From Erysipelotrichaceae bacterium (GTDB lineage: Bacteria; Bacillota_I; Bacilli_A; Erysipelotrichales; Erysipelotrichaceae): a DNA stretch of 7,715 bases. The stretch spans positions 1 through 7,715 of the forward strand of contig JAUNJW010000094.1 of the NCBI GenBank assembly GCA_030533035.1, written 5' to 3'. The notes under the pieces were generated by a model. It searched no databases. It was not told the DNA's origin and saw nothing but the letters and a program-made list of their open reading frames with translations. Positions within the stretch are counted from its first letter, which is position 1; every line of letters begins with the position of its first letter. Positions 1-5,956 of this stretch are shown here, piece by piece. The translations under genes were made by a program, and so were the position numbers.

Positions 1-1849
1 TGGCGTCGATGATCTCGGCAAGCGTGCCGATGTCGCCGTTATACACATCATCGTCCGGCTGGTTTTTCAGCTGCAGGATCTTGTCCCCTTCCCGCAGGGT
101 CATATAGCCGATCCGTACTTCCTTCTTCACGTCGTCGCGCGGATTGAAGCATTCCTGAAGGGCGTTGTTGAGCACATCGATTCCGGCCGCTCCCTGGTAC
201 ATCGGTGAAAGCACCTGGATATCATCAATGGAATATCCTTTGTTCAGCGCGTCCTCGACAATTGAAAGAACTGTCGGCCGGATCGCTTCTCGCCGGCATT
301 CATAGAATCCCACATCCGTATATTCCTCCTGCAGGGTGCCGTGGTTGATGTCATGGGCCAGGGCGATGACGCCGCTGCCTTCCTCCTGGCGGTAAATATG
401 TTCCAGGCGGACAATCGGGAAACACTCTGAGGCGATCATATCGCGCAGCACACAGCCCGGGCCGACGGAAGGAAGCTGGTTCTCATCGCCGATAATGCAG
501 ATCCTTCTGACATTGGCGCAGGCCTTCAGCAGGTTGTAAAACAGCCATCCGTCGACCATGGAGAACTCGTCGATGATCAGCAGGTCAGCGTTGAGCGGTT
601 CTTCCTCATCGCGGCCGAAGGTATTGGTTTCAAGATCCCACTTGAGGATTGAATGGATGGTGGCGGCATCGCTGCCGGTCAGTTCGGAAAGGCGCTTGGC
701 CGCCCTTCCGGTCGGGGCCGCGCACATGATCACGGCGGAGGGATACATCTTCGCATAAAGCGATACCATCGCCCTTACAACCGTTGTCTTGCCGGTTCCC
801 GGCCCGCCGGTCATGATCATCACCGGATTGTCAAACATCATGTTGATGGCCTCACGCTGGATCGCGTCATATTCAATCTGCAGGTCATCTTCAAGATGAT
901 CAAGATATTCATCCAGCAGATCCTTTTCACATGGTTCGCTTTCCCTGTACGGGAAGCCGGCAAGGAACCGTGCAATCCCGCGCTCGGATTCATGCTGGGT
1001 ATCGGGATAGATCCGGTTGTCCTCAATCACAAGCGAGCCGTTTATTCTGGCCTGGGCCAGCAGGTCGTCGAAATCATATTCAAGTCCCCGCGCTTTTCTG
1101 GCAAAGAATTCTGCCAGGGATTCATAGCGGACAAAGCTGTTGCCTTTCTGCATGCACAGTTCCATAACACTGGATACCAGCAGTGCGTAAAGACGTCTTT
1201 CATCATCCGGCTGGATACCGAGATTCATGCCGATCTTGTCTGCTGTCGCAAAACCGAATCCGTCCACCTCCTCGACAACCCGGTAAGGATTCTCCTGGAT
1301 CTTTTCAAGCGCCTGTTTGCCATAGGCCTTGTTCAGCCGGATCAGATTGCGGATACCGATGCCGTGGATATTGAGAAAACGGACAAGTTCCTCCATGCCG
1401 TTGTCTTCCTTCTTCATCCCTTCTTTGATCGCTTCCGCCTGCTTCGCGGTGATGCCGGGAACCTGCAGAACAGCGCTGCTGTCCTGGCGCAGCAGGTTGA
1501 GACAGTCGTCGCCGAGGGCGTCGACAATTTTTTCCGCTGTCTTTTTGCCGATGCCGGCAAACTGAATGCCGGAAAGATAGCGGATCATGCCCTCCCGTTC
1601 CGAAGGCAGCGGGATCTCATAAGTATCAATGACAAACTGCATGCCGTATCTGGGATGTTCGGTATAGCGTCCCGTCAGTGTATACAGAATATCCGTTCTC
1701 ACCTCACTCATGGTGCCGGTAACTGTAATCTGGCGTTCTCTTTCATCCTGGATGCGGAACTTGCCGACAGTATAAAAAGTCTCTTCGGAACGGAAGAGAA
1801 TATATGTAAATCTGCCGCTTAATGTAATCAGATTTTCTTCATCCATCAT
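1..1849 (-). CDS. recD2: RecD2-type ATP-dependent 5'-3' DNA helicase, 3' end cut off by the window edge
   Basis: Superfamily 1B DNA helicase used in DNA repair and replication-fork maintenance, of the RecBC-independent RecD2 type. I translated 616 codons by hand; the frame is open to the left edge, so the C-terminus is missing (family members usually run about 720-850 residues). Visible in order: an N-terminal region with helix-hairpin-helix-like repeats (GIQFAGIGKKTAEKI around 94-108, and another around 127-150); Walker A GGPGTGKT at 348-355; motif Ia APTGRAAKRL at 378-387; Walker B IIDEFSMVD at 425-433; motif III GDENQLPSVG at 454-463; the arginine motif RLEHIYRQ at 481-488; and the start of the SH3-like insertion GDKILQLKN at 588-596. 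The late motif VI (HKSQGSE type) must lie beyond the edge. Two adjacent ATGs (1849 and 1846) could start it. There is no clear Shine-Dalgarno, and the start follows the protease stop codon by one base, so translational coupling is likely. Confidence 0.95.
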   Translation of the reverse strand, partial: MMDEENLITLSGRFTYILFRSEETFYTVGKFRIQDERERQITVTGTMSEVRTDILYTLTGRYTEHPRYGMQFVIDTYEIPLPSEREGMIRYLSGIQFAGIGKKTAEKIVDALGDDCLNLLRQDSSAVLQVPGITAKQAEAIKEGMKKEDNGMEELVRFLNIHGIGIRNLIRLNKAYGKQALEKIQENPYRVVEEVDGFGFATADKIGMNLGIQPDDERRLYALLVSSVMELCMQKGNSFVRYESLAEFFARKARGLEYDFDDLLAQARINGSLVIEDNRIYPDTQHESERGIARFLAGFPYRESEPCEKDLLDEYLDHLEDDLQIEYDAIQREAINMMFDNPVMIMTGGPGTGKTTVVRAMVSLYAKMYPSAVIMCAAPTGRAAKRLSELTGSDAATIHSILKWDLETNTFGRDEEEPLNADLLIIDEFSMVDGWLFYNLLKACANVRRICIIGDENQLPSVGPGCVLRDMIASECFPIVRLEHIYRQEEGSGVIALAHDINHGTLQEEYTDVGFYECRREAIRPTVLSIVEDALNKGYSIDDIQVLSPMYQGAAGIDVLNNALQECFNPRDDVKKEVRIGYMTLREGDKILQLKNQPDDDVYNGDIGTLAEIIDA

Positions 1850-1850
1850 T

Positions 1851-2501
1851 TCACACGATCATTGAAATCAAATTGAACAGGCTGTGGGTGAGTACAGCCG
1901 AGAAATAATCCGTTTTCAGATACAGCATCTGCAGGATCAATCCGCACAGGAAATACATCATGCATAATCCGCCTGAAAACCCGTTTCCCGCAAAGAGAGA
2001 TGCGGACACATGACTCAGCCCGAAGATGAAATTTGCCGAAACTGCAGCTGCTTTTATGCCTGCCTTGTCCCGGATCAGCTCATAGAGTGATACCCGGAAT
2101 ACCAGTTCCTCAAACAGCGGCATAATAAGGATACCGCTCAGAACAGCTCCGAAGGGATTCTCCCTTAAATACTGAGAAACAGAAGATTGCTCCGCAAATG
2201 CTTCTGAACCGGCTGCTTTCATCAGCGCCGATGTGCATAACTGAACAATCACGAGGCCGCACAGAGCAGTCAGAATAAACCGCAGGTTCATTCCCCTTCC
2301 CGTTCTGTACTGGCCGAAAAGGTATTTCATTGAGACTGCCGCGGCCAGACATAGCAGCACAAGCAGCGTACACAGCCGCAGAGCATGGAATGCCTGCGCA
2401 GAAAGCTTCTGCTCAGCCAGCGGAAACAGCAGATATCCGCAGAGCAGACGATAGAGCACGAACCAGACAAACAACACAATTGTCCGGTTTCTCTCTGTCA
2501 T
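1851..2501 (-). CDS. CPBP (CAAX/Abi) family intramembrane glutamic endopeptidase
   Basis: A 216-residue polytopic membrane protein of the CPBP/Abi family (PF02517 type), relatives of the type II CAAX prenyl protease Rce1. All three family motifs are visible: EELVFR at 131-136 (paired catalytic glutamates and arginine), FIFGLSH at 158-164 (F160 and H164), and HSLFN at 206-210. Hydrophobic spans cover roughly 7-26, 43-60, 74-93, 117-133, 152-170, 178-196 and 200-216. In bacteria such proteins act variously in bacteriocin self-immunity, peptide processing or unknown roles; nothing here identifies a substrate, since no bacteriocin-like gene is nearby. The start codon overlaps the mnmA stop (ATGA, 2498-2501), with an AAGGA ribosome binding site at 2510-2514, 8 bases upstream. 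The stop lies one base before recD2. It is therefore almost certainly cotranscribed between mnmA and recD2. Confidence 0.9.
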   Translation of the reverse strand: MTERNRTIVLFVWFVLYRLLCGYLLFPLAEQKLSAQAFHALRLCTLLVLLCLAAAVSMKYLFGQYRTGRGMNLRFILTALCGLVIVQLCTSALMKAAGSEAFAEQSSVSQYLRENPFGAVLSGILIMPLFEELVFRVSLYELIRDKAGIKAAAVSANFIFGLSHVSASLFAGNGFSGGLCMMYFLCGLILQMLYLKTDYFSAVLTHSLFNLISMIV

Positions 2502-3640
2502 TCTGAATATCCTTCAGCCCTGACCGCTTCCATCAGGTCGCTGCCGTTTTTATAGACGCCCGCAATCCGGCCGCCGCCGATCAGGATATCGCCGTCATAG
2601 ATGACCGCTTCCTGCCCCGGTGTAACAGATCTGACAGGTTCTTTGAATCTGACTTCGATCCGGTTATCATCCAGCGGATAAATGGTGACCGGCTGATCCG
2701 GCTGGCGGTAGCGGAACTTGGCCGCGCATGCAAGCGGAAGTGCTCTTTCTGCCATGGTGTTGTATGCCTCGACAATGCAGGAATCAGAATACAGCCAGTC
2801 CTGGTGCGCCTCATCCGTGACATAGAGCTCATTTTTCTCCACATCCTTGCCGCAGACATAGAACGGGCCGATACCGCCGATGTCAAGACCCTTGCGCTGG
2901 CCGATGGTGTAATACATGACGCCCTTGTGGGTGCCGACAGTCCTGTGGTCAGCGATGTTGATGATCTTCCCTGGCTTCATCGGCAGGTAGTTGCTTAAGA
3001 ACTGGCGGAACTGTCTTTCGCCGATAAAGCAGATGCCGGTGGAATCCTTCTTCTTCGCGACGGAAAGATCCAGCTGTTCAGCGATCCGTCTGACTTCCGG
3101 CTTGGCAATGGACCCGAGCGGGAAAATCACATCCTTGAGAACATTCCTGTCAATTTCCGCCAGGAAATAGGACTGGTCCTTATTGCGGTCATCCGCCTTC
3201 ATCAGCACCGGCACCCCGTTTTCGGTTCCGGTTCTGGCATAATGGCCGGTCGCGACGGTTTCAAAACCGCGGGATCTGGCAAAGGACATGAAGGTATTGA
3301 ACTTGATGTATTTGTTGCAGAGAATATCCGGATTCGGTGTTTCCCCGACCCGGTAGGCAGCCAGGAAGGTTTTGAAAACGTCATCCCAGTATTCTTTGAC
3401 AAAATCGATCCGCAGCAGCTCAAGGCCGAGTTTTTCCGCCACAGCCTGGGCGTCATGATAATCCGCTTCCTGCGGGCATACGTCATCATTGAGGGTGGGA
3501 TTGCCGGCGAAATCTTCATTGGCCATGGAATCCCAGTTGCGCATGAAAGCGCAGGTGACATCATATCCCTGCTCTTTGAGAAGCCAGGCGGCGACTGCGC
3601 TGTCGACCCCGCCGGATAATCCTACAAGTACTTTTTTCAT
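2498..3640 (-). CDS. mnmA: tRNA-specific 2-thiouridylase MnmA
   Basis: Cytoplasmic enzyme that adenylates and thiolates U34 of tRNA-Lys, tRNA-Glu and tRNA-Gln to give s2U, using sulfur relayed from a cysteine desulfurase. The 380 residues are full family length. Visible motifs: the PP-loop ATP site SGGVDS at 9-14; the catalytic cysteine in NPDILCNKYIKF (C108); TGHYAR at 131-136; DQSYFL at 155-160; the second catalytic cysteine in DSTGICFIGER (C204); YTIGQRKGL around 244-252; and the C-terminal beta-barrel end TPGQEAVIYDG at 340-350. The start ATG at 3640 has an AAGG about 9 bases upstream. Transcription must come largely from the spx side, through a hairpin (see 3658-3683). No cysteine desulfurase gene adjoins it here, unlike the yrvO-trmU pair in Bacillus subtilis. 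The gene overlaps the CPBP protease by 4 bases. Confidence 0.97.
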   Translation of the reverse strand: MKKVLVGLSGGVDSAVAAWLLKEQGYDVTCAFMRNWDSMANEDFAGNPTLNDDVCPQEADYHDAQAVAEKLGLELLRIDFVKEYWDDVFKTFLAAYRVGETPNPDILCNKYIKFNTFMSFARSRGFETVATGHYARTGTENGVPVLMKADDRNKDQSYFLAEIDRNVLKDVIFPLGSIAKPEVRRIAEQLDLSVAKKKDSTGICFIGERQFRQFLSNYLPMKPGKIINIADHRTVGTHKGVMYYTIGQRKGLDIGGIGPFYVCGKDVEKNELYVTDEAHQDWLYSDSCIVEAYNTMAERALPLACAAKFRYRQPDQPVTIYPLDDNRIEVRFKEPVRSVTPGQEAVIYDGDILIGGGRIAGVYKNGSDLMEAVRAEGYSE

Positions 3641-3657
3641 AGACAGTTACCTTATAC

Positions 3658-3683
3658 AAAAAGAAGTCATTGCGACCTCTTTT
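3658..3683 (-). terminator. Hairpin with U-run between spx and mnmA (leaky terminator or processing hairpin)
   Basis: On the minus strand, arm AAAAGAGGTC (3683-3674), loop GCAAT, arm GACTTCTTTT (3668-3659) pair over 10 bp with one G-U, and the U-tract runs on at 3658. It begins just past the spx stop (3687-3689) and ends 17 bases before the mnmA ATG. The G/C core is short, so termination is probably partial, allowing read-through to mnmA. Confidence 0.6.
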
Positions 3684-3686
3684 CTT

Positions 3687-4127
3687 TTATGCACAGACCT
3701 CGTTTTCCCTGACCTTTTCACATGTCTTGTAGCTCGGACATTCCCTGGTACAGGTGTTTTCGGCAATTCTTCTGAGTTCAGCCGGTACGAAAATACCGAT
3801 TTCCTCCTCATCATAGCCGACCTGGAAACCGCGCTCAGACACGATGATCGGGCGCTTGAGAACACTGGGATTGCGCTTGATGAACGAAATCAGCTGATCC
3901 GTTGTCATTGCGTCGATATCAATCCTGTTCTCCTGAATAATCTTGGAGCGCTTTGAAATGATATCATCGCTTCCGTTCTCAGACCGCATCAGAAGATGCT
4001 TGATTTCCTGGTCATTGAGAAGCGTCTTGAATATGTTTTTTTCAATAAACGGGAGATCGCGGTCACGGAGCCACTGTTTGACTTTGCGGCAGCTGGCGCA
4101 TCCCGGAGATGTATAAACAACAATCAT
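3687..4127 (-). CDS. spx: Spx-family transcriptional regulator (ArsC-like fold) with a cysteine-rich C-terminal tail
   Basis: Spx binds the C-terminal domain of the RNA polymerase alpha subunit and redirects transcription during thiol (disulfide) stress; it is normally turned over by ClpXP. This 146-residue protein opens with MIVVYTSPGCASC, so the redox CxxC is C10/C13 exactly as in Bacillus subtilis Spx. G52 (alpha-CTD contact in B. subtilis) and the RPI motif with R92 are also kept, followed by QVGYDEEEI at 102-110. The family norm is about 131 residues. The extra tail adds Cys126, Cys130, Cys136 and Cys145 (C-x3-C-x5-C-x8-C), which B. subtilis Spx lacks. GGAG at 4133-4136, 5 bases upstream of the ATG, fixes the start. 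A promoter with TATAAT lies directly upstream, giving a leader of only about 11-14 bases. The promoter is divergent from that of trpS. The call is secure to the Spx/MgsR family; which paralogue it is remains less sure. Confidence 0.93.
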   Translation of the reverse strand: MIVVYTSPGCASCRKVKQWLRDRDLPFIEKNIFKTLLNDQEIKHLLMRSENGSDDIISKRSKIIQENRIDIDAMTTDQLISFIKRNPSVLKRPIIVSERGFQVGYDEEEIGIFVPAELRRIAENTCTRECPSYKTCEKVRENEVCA

Positions 4128-4143
4128 AATTACTCCGTACGAT

Positions 4144-4171
4144 ATTATAGCATGATTACCAAATCGATAAA
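4144..4171 (-). promoter_or_regulatory. Predicted sigma-A-type promoter of spx
   Basis: On the minus strand, TATAAT (4149-4144) is preceded by TGC, giving an extended -10. A weaker -35, TTTATC, lies at 4171-4166 with 16-base spacing. The predicted start near 4138 leaves a leader of about a dozen bases, just long enough to carry the GGAG ribosome binding site of spx. Confidence 0.7.
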
Positions 4172-4177
4172 GGCAAG

Positions 4178-4206
4178 TTGAAAAGAATTTGATTGATGAT
4201 TATAAT
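4178..4206 (+). promoter_or_regulatory. Predicted sigma-A-type promoter of the trpS T-box transcript
   Basis: TTGAAA at 4178-4183 and TATAAT at 4201-4206 are spaced by exactly 17 bases. The expected transcription start near 4212-4214 falls at the foot of T-box Stem I, which supports the call. It diverges from the spx promoter, with six bases between the two -35 boxes. Confidence 0.85.
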
Positions 4207-4211
4207 TGGAT

Positions 4212-4438
4212 TGCTGTGAACAGGTGCGCAGCTTATGACGGTCAACTCCACAGAAAGACAGCGGCTGATGAAAGCTGTCAGTACCGTGATGGGCGATTGG
4301 AGCCTGGGAGCGTTATCGCAAGATACGGCGGGGCCGTTATCCCCTCAAGAGTGATTCACTGTTCAGTGGATAAGTCGGGTGGCACCGCGCATAAAAGTAC
4401 TCATGCGTCCCTTCAAGACAGGAGACGTTTTTATTTTT
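4212..4438 (+). promoter_or_regulatory. T-box riboswitch, tryptophan-specific, controlling trpS
   Basis: The leader RNA senses uncharged tRNA and lets transcription continue into trpS. Stem I is readable: kink-turn strands GTGA (4216-4219) and GGA (4307-4309); helix CAGG/CCTG (4221-4224 with 4303-4306); specifier TGG at 4298-4300 followed by a purine; ACGGT/ACCGT (4238-4242 with 4283-4287); and a distal GACAGC/GCTGTC stem (4257-4262 with 4274-4279) with an 11-base loop containing GATG. A second hairpin pairs GATACGGC with GCCGTTATC around 4322-4341. Stem III is ATTCACT/AGTGGAT (4354-4371). The antiterminator has GGG (4377-4379) and GCGC (4387-4390) pairing with 4405-4411 around the bulge TGGCACC (4380-4386). 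Its TGGC would pair with a GCCA acceptor end, matching the G73 discriminator expected for bacterial tRNA-Trp. Specifier, acceptor pairing and downstream gene therefore agree on tryptophan. Confidence 0.95.
4405..4438 (+). terminator. Regulated intrinsic terminator of the T-box leader
   Basis: GCGTCCCT (4405-4412) pairs with AGGAGACGT (4420-4428) with one bulged A and a 7-base loop, followed by the T-tract TTTTTATTTTT. The 5' arm is shared with the antiterminator, so tRNA binding and termination exclude each other. Confidence 0.9.
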
Positions 4439-4457
4439 ACGGGAGAATGAATAAGTT

Positions 4458-5453
4458 ATGAAAAGAATGTTATCAGGCATCAAGCCGACCGGTCAGCTTC
4501 ATCTTGGAAATTACATCGGCGCCCTCAGGCATTTTGTCGAATACCAGGATGAATATGAAATGTTTGCCTTTATCGCCAATCTGCACTGCATTACAGTTCC
4601 CCAGGATCCGAAGGAACTCCAGCAGAACCTGCGCGACTGTGTCGCCCTGTATCTGGCCTGCGGCCTCGATCCGGACAAAGCGAATATTTTCCTGCAGACC
4701 GACGTCAGGGCGCATGCCCAGCTCGGCTACATCATGTGCTGCCACACATATATGGGTGAACTGAACCGCATGACCCAGTTCAAGGACAAAATGGCCCATG
4801 GCGAAAAGAATCTTTCCGGCGGCCTTTATACCTATCCGTCACTGATGGCTGCCGATATCCTGCTCTACGATCCCGACTATGTACCTGTCGGCGAAGACCA
4901 GAAGCAGCATGTCGAGCTGACCCGTGACCTGGCCATCCGCATGAACAACCGATATGGTGAACTGTTCAAGGTTCCCGAACCCCTGGTTGCCAAGGTCGGC
5001 GCCAGAATCATGTCCCTCTCGGATCCTTCAAAGAAGATGTCCAAATCCGATGAGACAAACAAAGGCTGCATCTATCTGCTCGACAGCCTGAAATCCGCAA
5101 GGAAGAAGATCATGTCCGCCGTGACTGACAATTATGCCAATGTCCATTTCGATCCCGAAAACCAGCCCGGCATCTCCAATCTGATGCAGATTCTCTCCTC
5201 CCTTTCCAATGAAAGGCCGATGGCTGAGATTGAAGCCGAGTTTGCCGGCAAGGGCTATGGCGAATTCAAGCGTGCAGTCGCTGACGCCGTCTGCGCCAAG
5301 CTGGAGGAAATCCAGACAAAATACAATGAAGTGCTCACCAGCGGTGCCATTGACCGGGCTCTTGGCCAGGGCGCAGAGAGAGCCAACGAAATCGCTGATG
5401 AGAAACTGGCAAAGGTCCAGAAAGCCATCGGCATGGAAATCCTGACGAAATAG
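4458..5453 (+). CDS. trpS: Tryptophanyl-tRNA synthetase
   Basis: Class Ic aminoacyl-tRNA synthetase charging tRNA-Trp with tryptophan in the cytoplasm. The 331 residues match the usual bacterial length (about 325-335). Visible: the N-terminal SGIKPTGQLHLGNYIGAL, whose HLGN (15-18) is the HIGH-type signature; YPSLMAADILLY at 126-137; VGEDQKQHVELTRD around 144-157 (tryptophan/ATP pocket region); and KMSKS at 193-197. The C-terminal helical domain (about 205-331) should bind the anticodon. Expression is gated by the tryptophan T-box directly upstream. The nearest good ribosome binding site is GGGAG at 4441-4445, 12 bases from the ATG, a rather long spacing. A four-codon minicistron (ATG at 4447, TGA at 4459-4461) lies in between and overlaps the trpS start; it may be accidental. 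The gene is monocistronic, ending at a strong terminator. Confidence 0.98.
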   Translation: MKRMLSGIKPTGQLHLGNYIGALRHFVEYQDEYEMFAFIANLHCITVPQDPKELQQNLRDCVALYLACGLDPDKANIFLQTDVRAHAQLGYIMCCHTYMGELNRMTQFKDKMAHGEKNLSGGLYTYPSLMAADILLYDPDYVPVGEDQKQHVELTRDLAIRMNNRYGELFKVPEPLVAKVGARIMSLSDPSKKMSKSDETNKGCIYLLDSLKSARKKIMSAVTDNYANVHFDPENQPGISNLMQILSSLSNERPMAEIEAEFAGKGYGEFKRAVADAVCAKLEEIQTKYNEVLTSGAIDRALGQGAERANEIADEKLAKVQKAIGMEILTK

Positions 5454-5460
5454 TCATTCA

Positions 5461-5488
5461 GCTGCCTGCGCAAGCGGGCGGCTTTTTT
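5461..5488 (+). terminator. Intrinsic terminator of trpS
   Basis: GCTGCCTGC (5461-5469) pairs with GCGGGCGGC (5474-5482) over 9 bp with two G-U pairs, capped by a GCAA (GNRA) tetraloop and followed by six T. It lies 7 bases after the trpS stop. Confidence 0.93.
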
Positions 5489-5493
5489 CATAT

Positions 5494-5516
5494 AAAAAAT
5501 GACACCTGGGTGTCAT
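5494..5516 (-). terminator. Intrinsic terminator of the comK-like gene and its operon
   Basis: On the minus strand ATGACAC (5516-5510) pairs with GTGTCAT (5505-5499) around a 4-base loop, with a T-run covering complementary positions 5499-5494. The TGA stop of the comK-like gene (5515-5513) is part of the stem. It faces the trpS terminator only 5 bases away. Confidence 0.8.
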
Positions 5517-5956
5517 ACGTTCTTCTGGTTTTCAGAGATTTTTTCCAGATACGCGCGGCAGCGCTTCATCTGCAGCCTTATCGTCCTGATATCAACATTG
5601 ATTTCAGCTGTCATACCGCTGAAGAAGCGGACAAGGGAAGTATTCCTGCCGGATGAGCTGACGGAAAGGATTTCCCGGTAGTTCAGCCAGACACATTCCG
5701 GCGCTTTCATCGACAGTGTGGGAAACCAGATCTCCCCTTTCAGTTCACTGACAAGGACCGCCGCTTTCTGCTTCACACCCAGGACTGACCGGAAGGATTC
5801 CATCCGGCCGTTTGCTGAGGAGCCCAGCAGAAGACATCTTCTGTCCAGGAACGCCAGCGGCTTTTCTTTTGTTTTCTGTACAGATCCGTCTGGATACAGC
5901 ATTTCATAACCGCTGCCGTCCGGACGGATCAGAAGGATGTCATTTGTTTTCGTCAA
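5513..5956 (-). CDS. comK: ComK-family competence transcription factor homologue, short form
   Basis: ComK is the master activator of competence (DNA uptake) genes in Bacillus and binds paired AT-rich boxes. This 147-residue protein shares the conserved core: KPLAFLDRRC at 32-41, GSSANGR at 45-51, and WFPTLS-x5-C-x-W at 77-90. These match ComK of B. subtilis (KPLQIVDRSC, GSSYAGR, LFPTLS...QCGW). B. subtilis ComK has 192 residues; this one stops soon after LEKISENQ, so it lacks roughly the last 35, including the region of the FMLYPK signal recognised by MecA. I place the start at TTG 5956, 11 bases after the strong site GAGGAGGG (5975-5968); ATG at 5977 is the alternative (154 residues). A longer reading from 6061 would overlap ridA by 122 bases and adds no family similarity. 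The gene overlaps ridA by 17 bases and is last in its run. Family assignment is from remembered sequence; DNA binding and a competence role are inferred. Confidence 0.82.
   Translation of the reverse strand: MTKTNDILLIRPDGSGYEMLYPDGSVQKTKEKPLAFLDRRCLLLGSSANGRMESFRSVLGVKQKAAVLVSELKGEIWFPTLSMKAPECVWLNYREILSVSSSGRNTSLVRFFSGMTAEINVDIRTIRLQMKRCRAYLEKISENQKNV

Noticed and set aside
653..1822. 389-codon open frame on the plus strand
   Set aside because: It lies wholly antisense to recD2, whose helicase motifs are unmistakable on the minus strand. The plus-strand translation shows no recognisable motif and is a by-product of codon bias.
3651..3656. TATAAG as a -10 box for mnmA
   Set aside because: The hexamer 17 bases upstream (GAGGTC) is a poor -35, and a start site from it would leave only a few bases of leader, without the ribosome binding site.
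3242..3956. Plus-strand open frames of 125 and 155 codons
   Set aside because: They are antisense to mnmA and spx, both assigned by full sets of catalytic or structural motifs.
4305..4307. Second TGG (CCTGGGAGC) as the T-box specifier
   Set aside because: Its first bases are paired with CAGG at 4221-4224 and its last belongs to the kink-turn GGA, so the unpaired TGG at 4298-4300 fits the specifier loop better.
4189..4461. 90-codon plus-strand open frame upstream of trpS
   Set aside because: The stretch is the structured T-box leader and terminator; an open frame there is incidental and its start has no ribosome binding site.
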